The notes beneath the pieces were generated by a model. That model did not search any database. It was not told the DNA's origin and saw only the letters and a list, made by a program, of their open reading frames with translations. Below are positions 1 through 8,270 of a stretch of DNA of 64,000 bases, in pieces. The position numbers were made by a program, and so were the translations under genes. This DNA comes from Solirubrobacteraceae bacterium (GTDB taxonomy: Bacteria; Actinomycetota; Thermoleophilia; Solirubrobacterales; Solirubrobacteraceae): positions 1 through 64,000 of the forward strand of contig JAGIBJ010000095.1 of the NCBI GenBank assembly GCA_017744415.1, given 5' to 3'. Each line of letters begins with the position of its first letter. Position 1 is the stretch's first letter.

Positions 1-389
1 GAGACAGCCTCGATGGCGTCCAGCTCCGAACAGACGCCGCTGGCCACCGCCGCCAACTGCTCGGCCGCGAAGCCGGGGTTGAGCCCCGCGCCCATCAGGG
101 TCGCGCCGCCCTTCTTGCAGGCCGCCTCCAGCGCCGCCGCGCGTTCGTCGCTCCACGAGGCGGGGTCGCTGTAGCCGTTGATGCTGATGACGTTCTTGCC
201 GCTGGCCAGCAGGGCCAGGATCTCGGCGTCGTGCGAGCCGTAGGGCGGGGCCAGGCGCGCGGCGTGGATCACCACGTCGGCGTCCAGGGCCAGGATTGCG
301 TCGAGATCGCGGGTGGCCAGCACGCCGGTCGGCGCGCGCCGGGCGATGTCGCCCCGCCGCCCAACCCCTTTGACCCCTTGAACCACCAT
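1..389 (-). pseudogene. 5'-truncated diaminopentanoate-dehydrogenase / dihydrodipicolinate-reductase-like fragment (runs off window)
   Basis: The minus-strand reading frame from ATG 389 to the window edge encodes a protein that contains LATRDLDAILALDADVVIHA and a later GAGLNPGFAAEQL stretch. These match the middle of 2,4-diaminopentanoate dehydrogenase/DapB-like oxidoreductases, where a GxNPGF motif follows the Rossmann part. The expected N-terminal GxGxxG nucleotide-binding segment (about 50 residues) is missing: the frame starts just before the region normally following it, in sequence of no recognisable family. The fragment favours CTG and GCC codons, whereas genes to the right use CTC and GCG more. 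It may be a pseudogene remnant, a transferred piece, or the edge of an assembly join. The C-terminus lies outside the window, so the state of the whole gene cannot be judged. Confidence 0.5.
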
Positions 390-406
390 CGAGTCAGGAG
401 CACCCG

Positions 407-559
407 ATGAACACCACCCTCACCACCATCGCCGCAGCCACCGCGGCCGCACCCGTCGCCAAGCTCAGCGCGGATCGCATCGACGAGCGGCTCCAGCGCC
501 GCCGCGACGCGCGCGTCGCCGCGGCGGCCCAGGCGGGCTGGCTCGCCGCGCTGCGCTAG
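407..559 (+). CDS. small alanine/arginine-rich protein, 50 aa
   Basis: A 50-residue ORF starts at ATG 407 with an AGGAG ribosome-binding site eight bases upstream. It begins MNTTLTTIAAATAAAP and continues into a basic helix (residues about 22-38, RIDERLQRRRDARVAAAA) ending in AGWLAALR. There is no signal-peptide charge pattern; the C-terminal half looks amphipathic. A strong hairpin (685-719) lies downstream, consistent with a short transcription unit that converges with the decarboxylase gene. I do not recognise the family. It starts 18 bp from the truncated minus-strand fragment, so the two would be divergent. A chance ORF cannot be excluded, but the good SD and compact termination favour a real gene. 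Confidence 0.45.
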   Translation: MNTTLTTIAAATAAAPVAKLSADRIDERLQRRRDARVAAAAQAGWLAALR

Positions 560-684
560 GCGTCGACCCGATCTTGCGCGAGTCGTCTGGGAGGGCGACA
601 CGCGCGCGGGGCGGGTTGGACTGCGCCCCACGGGACCCGCCACCTGGGCGGGCCCCACCACCTCTCGCGGGACACCAAGGAGAC

Positions 685-719
685 GAACTCCGCCGCGCCC
701 CCAGCGCGCGGCGGAGTTC
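685..719. terminator. strong hairpin between convergent genes
   Basis: Perfect 14-bp arms (GAACTCCGCCGCGC at 685-698 and its complement at 706-719) enclose a 7-nt loop and are followed on the plus strand by CGTCGTTTC. It lies between the plus-strand small ORF and the minus-strand decarboxylase and could terminate from both sides. It has no long U-tract. Confidence 0.55.
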
Positions 720-745
720 CGTCGTTTCAACCATCGCACCGGCAA

Positions 746-916
746 AGCTCCAACATCCCCCAGCCCACACGGCCGAGGCATGTTGGAGCCTCCAACACCG
801 CCGCGCAAAGCTCCAACATCCCCCAGCCCCCACGGCCGAGGCATGTTGGAGCTTCCAACACCGCCGCGCAAAGCTCCAACATCCCCCAGCCCTCAGAGCC
901 GAGGCATGGTGGAGCT
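746..916. repeat. family A palindromic repeat, three tandem copies, 63-bp period
   Basis: Three copies begin at 746, 809 and 872, exactly 63 bp apart. Each is an inverted repeat with left arm AGCTCCAACAT and right arm ATGTTGGAGCT around a GC-rich loop of about 23 nt; the third copy has one mismatch (ATGGTGGAGCT). The array ends nine bases before the stop codon of the minus-strand decarboxylase. The same family occurs at 11009-11055 and 32414-32523. Both strands form the same hairpin. Confidence 0.9.
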
Positions 917-924
917 TCGGCGCG

Positions 925-2415
925 TCAGCGGACGACGGTGATGGTGCCGAGGGTCGGGTCGTGGGCGCCATGGAGGCGGGCGCCGGCCTCGAGAAGCGCG
1001 CGGAAGTGTTCGACGACGGCGGGCGTGATGCGCTCGCCGGGCAGCAGCGCGGGGATGCCGGGCGGGTAGCCGGCGATCGACTCGGCCGAGATGCGGCCGA
1101 CCGCGTCGGCGAGCGGGATCGCTTCGGCCTCGCCGAGGAAGGCGTCGCGCGGCGGGATGACGGTCTCGCTCTGCGGGGCGATGAGCGGCTCGACGATCCG
1201 GGGCACGTCGTCCTCGTCGATCTGCGCCTTCCCGGCCTCCACCTCCTCGACAATCCGGGCCGCCGTGCGCTCCATCGCGAGGCCCACCATCGCGAGGTCG
1301 TCGGGGCGCTCGGCCGGGCCGAGCACGAGCAGGACGGCGGTGTCGGTGGCGAGCTCCGGGTGCACGTCGTGCCAGGCACCGAGCGCCTGCCCGATCGCGT
1401 AGCCCGTGGATCCCGTCCCGCGCACGTCGATCACGACCTTCAGCGGATCGACGTCGTGCACGCCGGGCGAACCCTTGAGCGTCGGCCCGACCACCTCGAG
1501 TCCGGGGCTGCGATCGATCCGCCCGAGCAGCTCGACGAGGCCGCGAAGCGTGCGGTCGAGGAGCGGCTCGCCGTGCACCGCGAGCTGGCGGCGGGCGCCA
1601 TCGAGCGAAGCGAGCAACAGCGAGTTCGGCGAGGTGGAACGCACCAGCCGGATCGCGCGATCAACGGCGGCGATGTCGATGCGCGTGTCGAGCCCGGCGT
1701 GCAGGATCGCCGACTGCGTGAGGGAGCCGGCCATCTTGTGGGTGCTCGTGAGCACGGCGTCGGCGCCCTGGCGCAACGCCGACTCGGGCACGTCCGGGTG
1801 GAAGCCGAAGTGCGGCCCCCACGACTGGTCGACGACGAGCGCGCAACCGTGGCGATGGGCTACCTCCGCGAGCGCGGGGATGTCGGCCGACACCCCGAAG
1901 TAGGTGGGCGACACGACGAACACGGCGCTCGCCTCAGGCGTCTGCGAGAGGGTGTCGTCGAGCGTGGCGGGCTCGACGGTGTGGGCGATGCCGATCGCGT
2001 CGTCGTAAGCCGGGGCGACGAACTGCGGCCGGCCACCGCTGAGCACGAGCCCGTCGACCACCGACGCGTGCGAGTTGCGCTGCACGACCACCGTGCGGCC
2101 GGGCGGCGCGAGCGCGAGGGCCAGCGCGTGGTTGCCCTGCGTGGCGCCGTTGGTGAGGAACCACGAGCGGGAGGCGCCGTAGGCCTCGGCGGCGAGCTGC
2201 TCGGCGCGGAGCTGCGGGGCGATGTCGACGCCGAGGTCGACGCCGTAGATGCCCTGGGGCACGTCCATGAGCAGCGCCCGCTCGCCGATTGCCGCGCGCA
2301 GGCCCGGGTCGGCGCCCGGCCCGCCCTTGTGACCCGGCACGTGCATCCGCCCCGAGCCGCGCGACCCGTAGGCCGCGATCGCATCCAAGTACGGCGCTGA
2401 CGACTGCGGATCCAT
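925..2415 (-). CDS. Orn/Lys/Arg decarboxylase, PLP fold type I (group III type)
   Basis: This 496-residue protein belongs to the ornithine/lysine/arginine decarboxylase family that makes putrescine, cadaverine or agmatine. It has the HVPGHKGG substrate/PLP loop (residues 25-32), the TNGATQGNHA segment (88-97) and the Schiff-base lysine in STHKMAGSLTQ (Lys227). The usual DEAHG around the cofactor aspartate is DQSWG here (Asp196), a substitution worth noting. Length fits the compact Bacillus-type enzymes rather than the 700-residue proteobacterial ones. Start: ATG 2415 lies seven nt after a TACGGT -10 hexamer, so the message is probably leaderless. It converges with the small ORF at 407 across the family A array. 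Which amino acid it uses cannot be read from the sequence. Confidence 0.85.
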   Translation of the reverse strand: MDPQSSAPYLDAIAAYGSRGSGRMHVPGHKGGPGADPGLRAAIGERALLMDVPQGIYGVDLGVDIAPQLRAEQLAAEAYGASRSWFLTNGATQGNHALALALAPPGRTVVVQRNSHASVVDGLVLSGGRPQFVAPAYDDAIGIAHTVEPATLDDTLSQTPEASAVFVVSPTYFGVSADIPALAEVAHRHGCALVVDQSWGPHFGFHPDVPESALRQGADAVLTSTHKMAGSLTQSAILHAGLDTRIDIAAVDRAIRLVRSTSPNSLLLASLDGARRQLAVHGEPLLDRTLRGLVELLGRIDRSPGLEVVGPTLKGSPGVHDVDPLKVVIDVRGTGSTGYAIGQALGAWHDVHPELATDTAVLLVLGPAERPDDLAMVGLAMERTAARIVEEVEAGKAQIDEDDVPRIVEPLIAPQSETVIPPRDAFLGEAEAIPLADAVGRISAESIAGYPPGIPALLPGERITPAVVEHFRALLEAGARLHGAHDPTLGTITVVR

Positions 2416-2422
2416 CCGAACG

Positions 2423-2428
2423 ACCGTA
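2423..2428 (-). promoter_or_regulatory. -10 hexamer TACGGT, leaderless start of decarboxylase
   Basis: TACGGT ends seven nt before ATG 2415. TCGACC, 17 bp upstream of it, could serve as -35. Confidence 0.5.
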
Positions 2429-2551
2429 GTGGCTCGCCCAGCGCCGGTCGACGACCTAAGCGTCGAAGTTGGTCAGCGGTCAGCGACGGACACCCCGCAC
2501 CGACGCCAAGACCCCCGAGACTCAGCCGGCCTCAGTCGGCCTCAGTCGGCC

Positions 2552-3232
2552 TCAGTCGGCCGAGGGTCGCATGCCCAATGCCAAGCCCGCGCCGGCGAGG
2601 GCGACGGTGAGTTGCTCGCTGGCCTGGGCGGGGGTGAAGCCGGGGTCGCCGTCGGTGAAGCGATAGGCGATCTCGCCGACGGCGGTGATGGCGGCGGCGA
2701 CGGCGGCTTCGAGCACGTGCGGGGGTGGCGGGTCGCCGGCGAGGTAGTGGTGGAGGTCGTCGGTGACGATGGCGACGAATCGGCCGAGACCCTCGCGGCG
2801 GGCGCGCTCGATCTCGGGGGCGCGGCCGAGCGCCTCGACGTAGATCAGGCGGCCGTTGCGCGGCTCGCGGACGATCGATTGGAAGAACGCGTCGAGGCCG
2901 ACGCGCAGGCGGGGCAGGAGCTCGGCGGGAGCATCGGCCATGGCGCCGCGGATGTCGGCGACCACCTCGTCGGTGGCGGCCAGATAGACATCGCAGAGCA
3001 GCGCCTCGCGGCTCCCGCAAGCGTCGTAGAAGCTCCGCTCACTGCACTTGGCGGCACGGCAGAGATCGCGCACGCCGGTCTTGGAGAAGCCCTGGTCGGC
3101 GAAGAGTTCGCGCCCGACCCGGAGCAACTCGTCGCGTCGGCGTTGTGTGCGCTCCGACGCGCTCAGTCCGCCGTACACCCGATTCCCCTGCGACGGTCCG
3201 CTACGCGGAGTTTCGCGCTCCGTGGCATCCAT
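2552..3232 (-). CDS. TetR-family transcriptional regulator
   Basis: The N-terminal helix-turn-helix (about residues 25-70: ERTQRRRDELLRVGRELFAD then VRDLCRAAKCSERSFYDAC) is of TetR type, with an all-helical ligand domain behind it. I place the start at ATG 3232 (MDATERE), giving 226 residues; an upstream in-frame ATG at 3283 would overlap the operator. The gene is divergent from the sterol-desaturase-like gene, and two CAAC-N4-GTTG palindromes lie between them, so it probably represses that gene and itself. The ligand is unknown; a lipid or sterol is a guess from the neighbour. Confidence 0.85.
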   Translation of the reverse strand: MDATERETPRSGPSQGNRVYGGLSASERTQRRRDELLRVGRELFADQGFSKTGVRDLCRAAKCSERSFYDACGSREALLCDVYLAATDEVVADIRGAMADAPAELLPRLRVGLDAFFQSIVREPRNGRLIYVEALGRAPEIERARREGLGRFVAIVTDDLHHYLAGDPPPPHVLEAAVAAAITAVGEIAYRFTDGDPGFTPAQASEQLTVALAGAGLALGMRPSAD

Positions 3233-3265
3233 CACCGACAGCTTGAAGCAACCGATCGCTTCTGA

Positions 3266-3292
3266 CAACTTGCGTTGTGGCAACGGCCGTTG
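3266..3292. promoter_or_regulatory. candidate TetR operator, two CAAC-N4-GTTG palindromes
   Basis: CAACTTGCGTTG (3266-3277) and CAACGGCCGTTG (3281-3292, a perfect 12-bp palindrome) are 15 bp apart in the divergent region between the TetR gene and the hydroxylase gene. The arrangement fits a pair of TetR dimers on nearly the same DNA face. Confidence 0.6.
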
Positions 3293-3394
3293 TTAAATGG
3301 TCGGGTGCGCGGTTCGCCCGCAGCGGATTTCCCCCTTTCCGCCGCCGGACCCCATCCGCGCGCCCGACCAACCCGCACCACGAGGTCGTTCGCC

Positions 3395-4321
3395 ATGGTG
3401 GATCTGCTCGTCGCCGCAATTCCAGCGTTCATCCTGCTCATGGCCGTCGAGGCCCTGAGTTACAAGCACATGGCCGAGGACGCGCGCGAGGCCTCGGGCG
3501 ACAAGGGCTACGAGGCGCGTGATACCCGCACGAGCATCTCGATGGGCCTCGGCTACCTGGCGATCTCGGGCGGCTGGAACATCGTTGCGCTGGTCGCGTT
3601 CGCGGCGATCTACTCGGTGAGCCCGCTGCGGATCGACATGGGCAGCCCGTGGAGCTGGCTGCTGCTCCTCGTCCTCTTCGACCTCCTCTTCTACTGGGAC
3701 CACCGCGTGCATCACCGCGTACGTGCCGGCTGGGCGAGCCACGTGGTGCACCACAGCAGCGAGCACTTCAATCTCTCGACCGCGGTGCGTCAGCCGTGGA
3801 CACCGTTCAGTTCCACCGTCTTCTTCGCGCCGTTGCCGCTGCTCGGCTTCCCGCCGGCGGCCGTCGCGACGATCAGCGCGATCGACCTGCTCTACCAGTT
3901 CTGGATCCACACCGAGCGCGTCGATCGCCTGCCGCGCCCGATCGAGTTCGTGATGAACACGCCGTCCCACCACCGCGTGCACCACGGCAGCGATCAGGAC
4001 TACCTCGACCGCAACTACGGCGGGGTGTTCATCATCTTCGACCGCATGTTCGGCACGTTCACGCCGGAGGGCGCCCGCCCCACCTACGGCCTGACCACCA
4101 ACATCAACACCTTCAACCCGCTGCGCGTGGCGTTCCACGAGTGGCAGGCGATCGGCCGTGACGTGCGCCGCGCCCGCACGTGGCGCGAGCGCGCGGGCTA
4201 CACCTTCGGGCCGCCAGGGTGGGTGCCGAACGGGGAGGCGGCACCCACCCCAGTGGCGGCCGAACCGCCAGCGGGCGACCCAACGAGCCCTCCGCTCGCC
4301 ACCGACCGCCCCGCGGCCTAG
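3395..4321 (+). CDS. sterol desaturase / fatty acid hydroxylase family membrane protein
   Basis: This 308-residue integral membrane protein has the histidine clusters of the fatty acid hydroxylase superfamily: WDHRVHH, then HVVHHSSEHFN, then HHRVHHG followed by NYGGVFIIFDRMFGT. These ligate a di-iron centre that hydroxylates or desaturates an alkyl chain or sterol. Hydrophobic segments lie near residues 3-20, 50-75 and 85-105. The start at ATG 3395 is preceded by GAGG at a suitable distance; the longer frame from 3275 would include the operator. Homologues act on sterols, carotenoids or fatty acids, so the substrate is open. The divergent TetR gene is its likely regulator. Confidence 0.85.
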   Translation: MVDLLVAAIPAFILLMAVEALSYKHMAEDAREASGDKGYEARDTRTSISMGLGYLAISGGWNIVALVAFAAIYSVSPLRIDMGSPWSWLLLLVLFDLLFYWDHRVHHRVRAGWASHVVHHSSEHFNLSTAVRQPWTPFSSTVFFAPLPLLGFPPAAVATISAIDLLYQFWIHTERVDRLPRPIEFVMNTPSHHRVHHGSDQDYLDRNYGGVFIIFDRMFGTFTPEGARPTYGLTTNINTFNPLRVAFHEWQAIGRDVRRARTWRERAGYTFGPPGWVPNGEAAPTPVAAEPPAGDPTSPPLATDRPAA

Positions 4322-4416
4322 CCGCGCCAGTACTCGCCCGATCGCGGGCGGCGGCTTGAGGTCTCGGTGCCACTCGGCGCACGCGGGGCGCGGCGCCGAG
4401 GTCTCGAGCCGCGGTG

Positions 4417-4869
4417 TCAGCCGAAGAAGCGGACGATCGTGGCGGCGACGCAGGCCGGCTTCGGCGCGCCGTCGATCTCGATCGTGCAGGTGACGGTGGC
4501 CTGGCCGCCGCCCGGCACCTCGTCGTAGGAGGTGAGCTCGGCGGTGGCGCGCACCTTGGAGCCGACGGGCACGGGGCTCGGGAAGCGGACCTTGTCGAGG
4601 CCGTAGTTGAGCGCGCCGGCGAGGCCCTTCACCTCGTAGATGCCCCACGTGAGCATCGGGAGCAGCGAGAGGGTGAGGTAGCCGTGGGCGATGGTGGTGC
4701 CGAACGGGCCGGCGGCGGCCTTCTCGGAATCGACGTGGATCCACTGGTGGTCGCCGGTGGCCTCGGCGAACTGGTCGATGCGGGCCTGGTCGATCGTCAC
4801 CCAGTCGCTGGTGCCGAGCACCTCGCCCACTGCGGCCTGGAGCTCACCGAGGTTCTCGAACGTACGCAT
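4417..4869 (-). CDS. htdZ: (R)-3-hydroxyacyl-thioester dehydratase, MaoC-like, HtdZ/Rv0130 type
   Basis: This 150-residue hot-dog protein is close to mycobacterial Rv0130 (HtdZ) along its whole length, including the opening MRTF, the FAEATGDHQWIHVD core and the closing KPACVA segment. The catalytic pair is Asp40 and His45. It dehydrates (R)-3-hydroxyacyl thioesters (or hydrates enoyl ones). The start ATG 4869 has GGAGG nine nt upstream; the ATG nine bases before it directly abuts the SD and is unlikely. It is divergent from the MarR-exporter pair. In this neighbourhood it may serve lipid metabolism linked to the PKS operon, which is inference only. Confidence 0.9.
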   Translation of the reverse strand: MRTFENLGELQAAVGEVLGTSDWVTIDQARIDQFAEATGDHQWIHVDSEKAAAGPFGTTIAHGYLTLSLLPMLTWGIYEVKGLAGALNYGLDKVRFPSPVPVGSKVRATAELTSYDEVPGGGQATVTCTIEIDGAPKPACVAATIVRFFG

Positions 4870-4951
4870 GGCGCGCATCCTCCCACGCCGCCGACCAGGA
4901 ACCGCGCGGGCCACCGCCGCCAGCGAGCAGCCGAGCGCCCGCGCGCCCGAA

Positions 4952-4982
4952 TTGGACAGTGTCGTCCATTTCGTCCTAGTGT
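4952..4982 (+). promoter_or_regulatory. candidate promoter/operator of marR-MFS pair
   Basis: TTGGAC (4952-4957) and TAGTGT (4977-4982) could be -35 and -10 with a 19-bp spacer. Overlapping them is the inverted repeat TGGAC-N6-GTCCA (4953-4968), a candidate MarR site. The same gap serves the divergent htdZ gene. Confidence 0.4.
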
Positions 4983-5012
4983 CGTAGTTGCTTGCAGAAG
5001 GCAATGACTCTC

Positions 5013-5501
5013 ATGACTCGACCCGAACTCGCACCGACCTCCGCCGCCGACGCGCTCGTCCGCCAGCTCTACGGTCTCTCGGCACTGCGCCGCGAGCTCG
5101 GCAGGGCGGCGACCCGCGAGATCGCGAGCCACGGCTTCACCGCCCTGGCCGCCGTGCGCCGGCTCGAGCCGTGCCGCGTGAGCGACATCGCGCAGGAGCT
5201 GCACGTCGATCTCTCGGTCGCGAGCCGCCAGATCACGGCACTCGTCGATGCGGGCCACGTGGAGCGGCGCGAGGATCCTGAGGACCGTCGCGCGCACCTG
5301 GTGTCGCTCACGGATGCCGGCTTCGCCGTGCTGCTCGGTGCCCACGAGCGGATGGTCGAGCAACTGCAGCACGCCGTCGCCGACTGGAGCGACGACGAGA
5401 TCCACACGCTTGCCAGCGGCATCGAGCGCCTCGTCGGCCAGTTCGACGAGCAGCGCCGCGCCGCCGCCGTGCCCACCACCGATCTGGAGGAGCCCGCATG
5501 A
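5013..5501 (+). CDS. MarR-family regulator
   Basis: The winged-helix domain is clear: ATREIASHGFTALAAVRRL, then the recognition part VSDIAQELHVDLSVASRQITALVDAGHVER and the wing EDPEDRRAHLVSLT. It is 162 residues long from ATG 5013, chosen because the upstream AGAAGG (4996-5001) is 11 nt away; ATG 5004 and TTG 4992 are alternatives. Its stop overlaps the exporter start (ATGA), so the two genes form an operon, the usual layout for a MarR repressor released by a substrate of the pump it controls. Confidence 0.85.
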   Translation: MTRPELAPTSAADALVRQLYGLSALRRELGRAATREIASHGFTALAAVRRLEPCRVSDIAQELHVDLSVASRQITALVDAGHVERREDPEDRRAHLVSLTDAGFAVLLGAHERMVEQLQHAVADWSDDEIHTLASGIERLVGQFDEQRRAAAVPTTDLEEPA

Positions 5502-7066
5502 GCACCCTCTCCACCCACGCGCCCGCCGAGGGCGACATGACCCACCGCCAGATCCTCGAAGCGATGAGCGGGCTGCTGCTCGGCATGTTCGTCGCGATCC
5601 TCTCGAGCACCGTCGTCAGCACCTCGCTGCCGACGATCGTCGCCGACCTCGGTGGCAGCCAGAGCGCCTACACCTGGGTGGTCACCTCCACCCTCCTCGC
5701 GCTGACGGTCTCGACTCCGATCTGGGGCAAGCTCGCCGACCTCTACCCGCGCAAGACCCTCGTACAGACCGGCCTCACGATCTACACGCTCGGTTCGATC
5801 TTCGCCGGTCTCTCGCAGTCGACGGGCGAGCTGATCTTCTTCCGCACGATCCAGGGCCTCGGCGTCGGTGGACTCACCGCGCTCGTGCAGGTGATCCTCG
5901 CCGACCTCGTCTCGCCCCGCCAGCGCGGCCGTTACGCCGGCTACCTCGGCGCGGTGTTCGGCGTCGGCACGGTCGCGGGCCCGCTGATCGGCGGCGTGAT
6001 GACCGATGCGTTCGGCTGGCGCTCCTGCTTCTACGTCGGCGTGCCGTTCGCGGTCGCGGCGCTGATCACCCTGCAGCGCACGCTTCACCTCCCCGCGCGC
6101 CCGAAGCGCAGGGTGCGCCTCGATCTCGGGGGCGCCGTGCTGATCGGCGCATCCGTGAGCTCGCTGCTGATCTGGGTGAGCCTTGCGGGCCACCAGTTCG
6201 ACTGGGTGAGCTGGCAGACGGCCCTGCTCGTGCCCGGCGGCCTGATCATCGCCGCGCTCGCGATCGTCGTCGAGCGCCGAGTGCCGGAGCCGCTGATCCC
6301 GCTGCGGCTCTTCGAGCAGCGGACGGTGGTGCTGGCGGTGCTCGCGAGCGTCGCGGTCGGTATCGCGATGTTCGGGACGACCGTCTTCCTCAGCCAGTAC
6401 CTGCAGCTGGCCCGCGGCAAGACGCCGACCGAATCCGGCCTGCTCTCGATCCCGATGGTGATCGGCCTCTTCGGCGCCTCGACGATCATCGGCCGCCGGA
6501 TCTCGGACACCGGCCGCTACAAGAACTGGATGGTGCTCGGCGGCGTGCTGCTCACCGGCGGGCTCGGCCTGATGGGCACGCTCGACGAGACCACGAGCCT
6601 GTACGAGCTCGCCGTGTTCATGTTCCTCATTGGCGCGGGCCTCGGCATGCTCATGCAGAACCTGGTGCTCGTCGTCCAGAACGCGATCCCGCTGCACGAC
6701 ATGGGCGCCGGCTCCTCGCTGATCGCCTTCTTCCGCAGCCTCGGCGGTGCCACCGGTGTGGCGGTGCTCGGCGCCGTGCTCGCCGAACGCGCGACCACGA
6801 CGATCAAGGAGGGCCTCGCCGCGAGCGGTGCGCCCGCCTCATCGCTCGCCGGCCTCGAGGGCGGCAAGGTGCCGAACCTCCACGAGCTGCCCGCCTCCGC
6901 GGCACGCGTGATCGAGCACGCCTACGGTGTGGGCGTCGGCGAGATCTTCCTCGTGGCTGCACCGATCGCACTGATCGCGCTGATCTCGGTGGTCCTCATG
7001 CGCGAGGAGCGGCTCGGCGAGCGATCTGGGATCCAGCGGGCGACCGAGGAAGGCGCGCAGGCCTGA
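5498..7066 (+). CDS. MFS drug exporter, DHA2 (14-TM) family
   Basis: This 522-residue protein shows DHA2 hallmarks: the first helix with VVSTSLPTIVADLGG, motif A-like GKLADLYPRKTLV, and motif C GVGTVAGPLIGG. Length and hydrophobic pattern fit 14 transmembrane helices. Such proteins expel hydrophobic cations, antibiotics or lipids using the proton gradient. It is translationally coupled to the MarR gene. It converges with the MBL gene at 7121 across the hairpin at 7076-7111. The substrate is unknown. Confidence 0.9.
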   Translation: MSTLSTHAPAEGDMTHRQILEAMSGLLLGMFVAILSSTVVSTSLPTIVADLGGSQSAYTWVVTSTLLALTVSTPIWGKLADLYPRKTLVQTGLTIYTLGSIFAGLSQSTGELIFFRTIQGLGVGGLTALVQVILADLVSPRQRGRYAGYLGAVFGVGTVAGPLIGGVMTDAFGWRSCFYVGVPFAVAALITLQRTLHLPARPKRRVRLDLGGAVLIGASVSSLLIWVSLAGHQFDWVSWQTALLVPGGLIIAALAIVVERRVPEPLIPLRLFEQRTVVLAVLASVAVGIAMFGTTVFLSQYLQLARGKTPTESGLLSIPMVIGLFGASTIIGRRISDTGRYKNWMVLGGVLLTGGLGLMGTLDETTSLYELAVFMFLIGAGLGMLMQNLVLVVQNAIPLHDMGAGSSLIAFFRSLGGATGVAVLGAVLAERATTTIKEGLAASGAPASSLAGLEGGKVPNLHELPASAARVIEHAYGVGVGEIFLVAAPIALIALISVVLMREERLGERSGIQRATEEGAQA

Positions 7067-7075
7067 CGAGACTGC

Positions 7076-7111
7076 GGGCACCCGTCGCGACTGGCAGGCC
7101 GGCGGGTGCCC
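7076..7111. terminator. bidirectional hairpin between exporter and MBL gene
   Basis: Arms GGGCACCCG (7076-7084) and CGGGTGCCC (7103-7111) form a 9-bp perfect stem with an 18-nt loop, placed between two convergent stop codons. Confidence 0.5.
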
Positions 7112-7120
7112 CGCGGAGGT

Positions 7121-8179
7121 TCAGGCGGGCGGGCCGAACGACGTGGTCGCGAGGCCCTCGTTGCGCAGCGCCTCCGCCACTCCGGCCGTCGCCGCCATCA
7201 CGCGGGCGCGGTCGACGAGCGAGTGGATCGGGCTGCGGCCCTGCGCCTCACGCTCCATGGCGGTGAGGCTGATGACGAGCCGCTCCGGCGACCACCAGCT
7301 GCCCCACGGGAGCGCCTCGTGCTCGGTGTCGAGGATTGCTTGGAGCGCCGTCTCGGCCGGCGAGAGCTTCGCGTTGCGGCCGTCGGCACCGATGCCGATC
7401 GCCCACTCCCAGTAGTCGCGCAGCAGGCCGAGCTCGCCGGGCCCGGCAATGGGACCGTGACCCGGGACGACGGTCTTGGGTTCGAGCGCGCGCAACTCGT
7501 CGAGGGCTGCGATCCAGCCGCGGACTGGTCCGATCCACATCACGGGCGCGACGCCAACGAAGAGCAGGTCGCCGGCGAACACCACCTGCTCGGCCGGCAG
7601 GTGGACGTAGGTGTCGCCGGGCGAGTGCGCCGAGCCGACATCCACGAGCCGCACCGCGCGCCCACCAACTTCGAGCTCGAGCACGCCGTCGAACGTGCGA
7701 GTCGGGCCGGTACGCCGCACCTCGCCGTAGGCCCACGGCGCGGTCATGCGGGTCATGTAGCGCGCGAACCGCCCGAGCTCGCGCGCGCGGCCGGCGGGAC
7801 CCGGAAGCGGCGGGATGGGCGCCTTCGACACGGCGGCGAGCAGCCTGGCCGAGCGGGCGAAGCCGCCGGGATCCTCGGAGTGCAAGTGGTCGGCAGTGGC
7901 GGTCGACGCGATGATTTCGTCGGCGCCGACGGCTCGGTTGCCCCAGACGTGGTCGCCGTCGCCGTGCGTGAGGACGAGCCTCGTGATGCGTTCGCCAATG
8001 GGGACCGGGGCGATGGCGAGCATGTCGCGCGTGCGGCGCTCGTCCCACTGCGTGTCGACCAGCAGCGCCTCTCCACCGCCGGTGATGAGCCCCGCGTTCG
8101 ACCAGCCCCAGTCGCCGATAGGGTGGATCCACGCGTGCAGGCCCTCGCCTACCGCCTGCCACTGATGCGTCGCCGCCAT
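7121..8179 (-). CDS. metallo-beta-lactamase-fold hydrolase
   Basis: This 352-residue MBL protein has THGDGDHVWGN in place of the usual HxHxDH (first His replaced by Gly-flanked THG; DGDH keeps Asp and His), the later metal ligands in VDVGSAHSPGDTYVH and VFAGDLLF, and VVPGHG near the end. It resembles the quinoprotein-relay and cyclase-like MBL hydrolases, so the exact substrate is open. The start ATG 8179 follows a TACCGT hexamer by seven nt. The C-terminal 90 residues are an all-helical extension beyond the MBL fold. It converges with the exporter and is divergent from the flippase-like gene. Confidence 0.8.
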   Translation of the reverse strand: MAATHQWQAVGEGLHAWIHPIGDWGWSNAGLITGGGEALLVDTQWDERRTRDMLAIAPVPIGERITRLVLTHGDGDHVWGNRAVGADEIIASTATADHLHSEDPGGFARSARLLAAVSKAPIPPLPGPAGRARELGRFARYMTRMTAPWAYGEVRRTGPTRTFDGVLELEVGGRAVRLVDVGSAHSPGDTYVHLPAEQVVFAGDLLFVGVAPVMWIGPVRGWIAALDELRALEPKTVVPGHGPIAGPGELGLLRDYWEWAIGIGADGRNAKLSPAETALQAILDTEHEALPWGSWWSPERLVISLTAMEREAQGRSPIHSLVDRARVMAATAGVAEALRNEGLATTSFGPPA

Positions 8180-8186
8180 GGCGGCG

Positions 8187-8192
8187 ACGGTA
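8187..8192 (-). promoter_or_regulatory. -10 hexamer TACCGT, leaderless start of MBL gene
   Basis: TACCGT ends seven nt before ATG 8179. Confidence 0.5.
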
Positions 8193-8270
8193 CCAACCGT
8201 GCCCCCCGATCCCACGCCACACGCGCGCGATGCACCGTCGCCGGACGACCCTTCTAACGTGGAGCGCGAC

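Noticed and set aside
746-916. CRISPR-like array
   Set aside because: The 63-bp units are repeated as whole palindromes with no unique spacers, and no cas genes are nearby.
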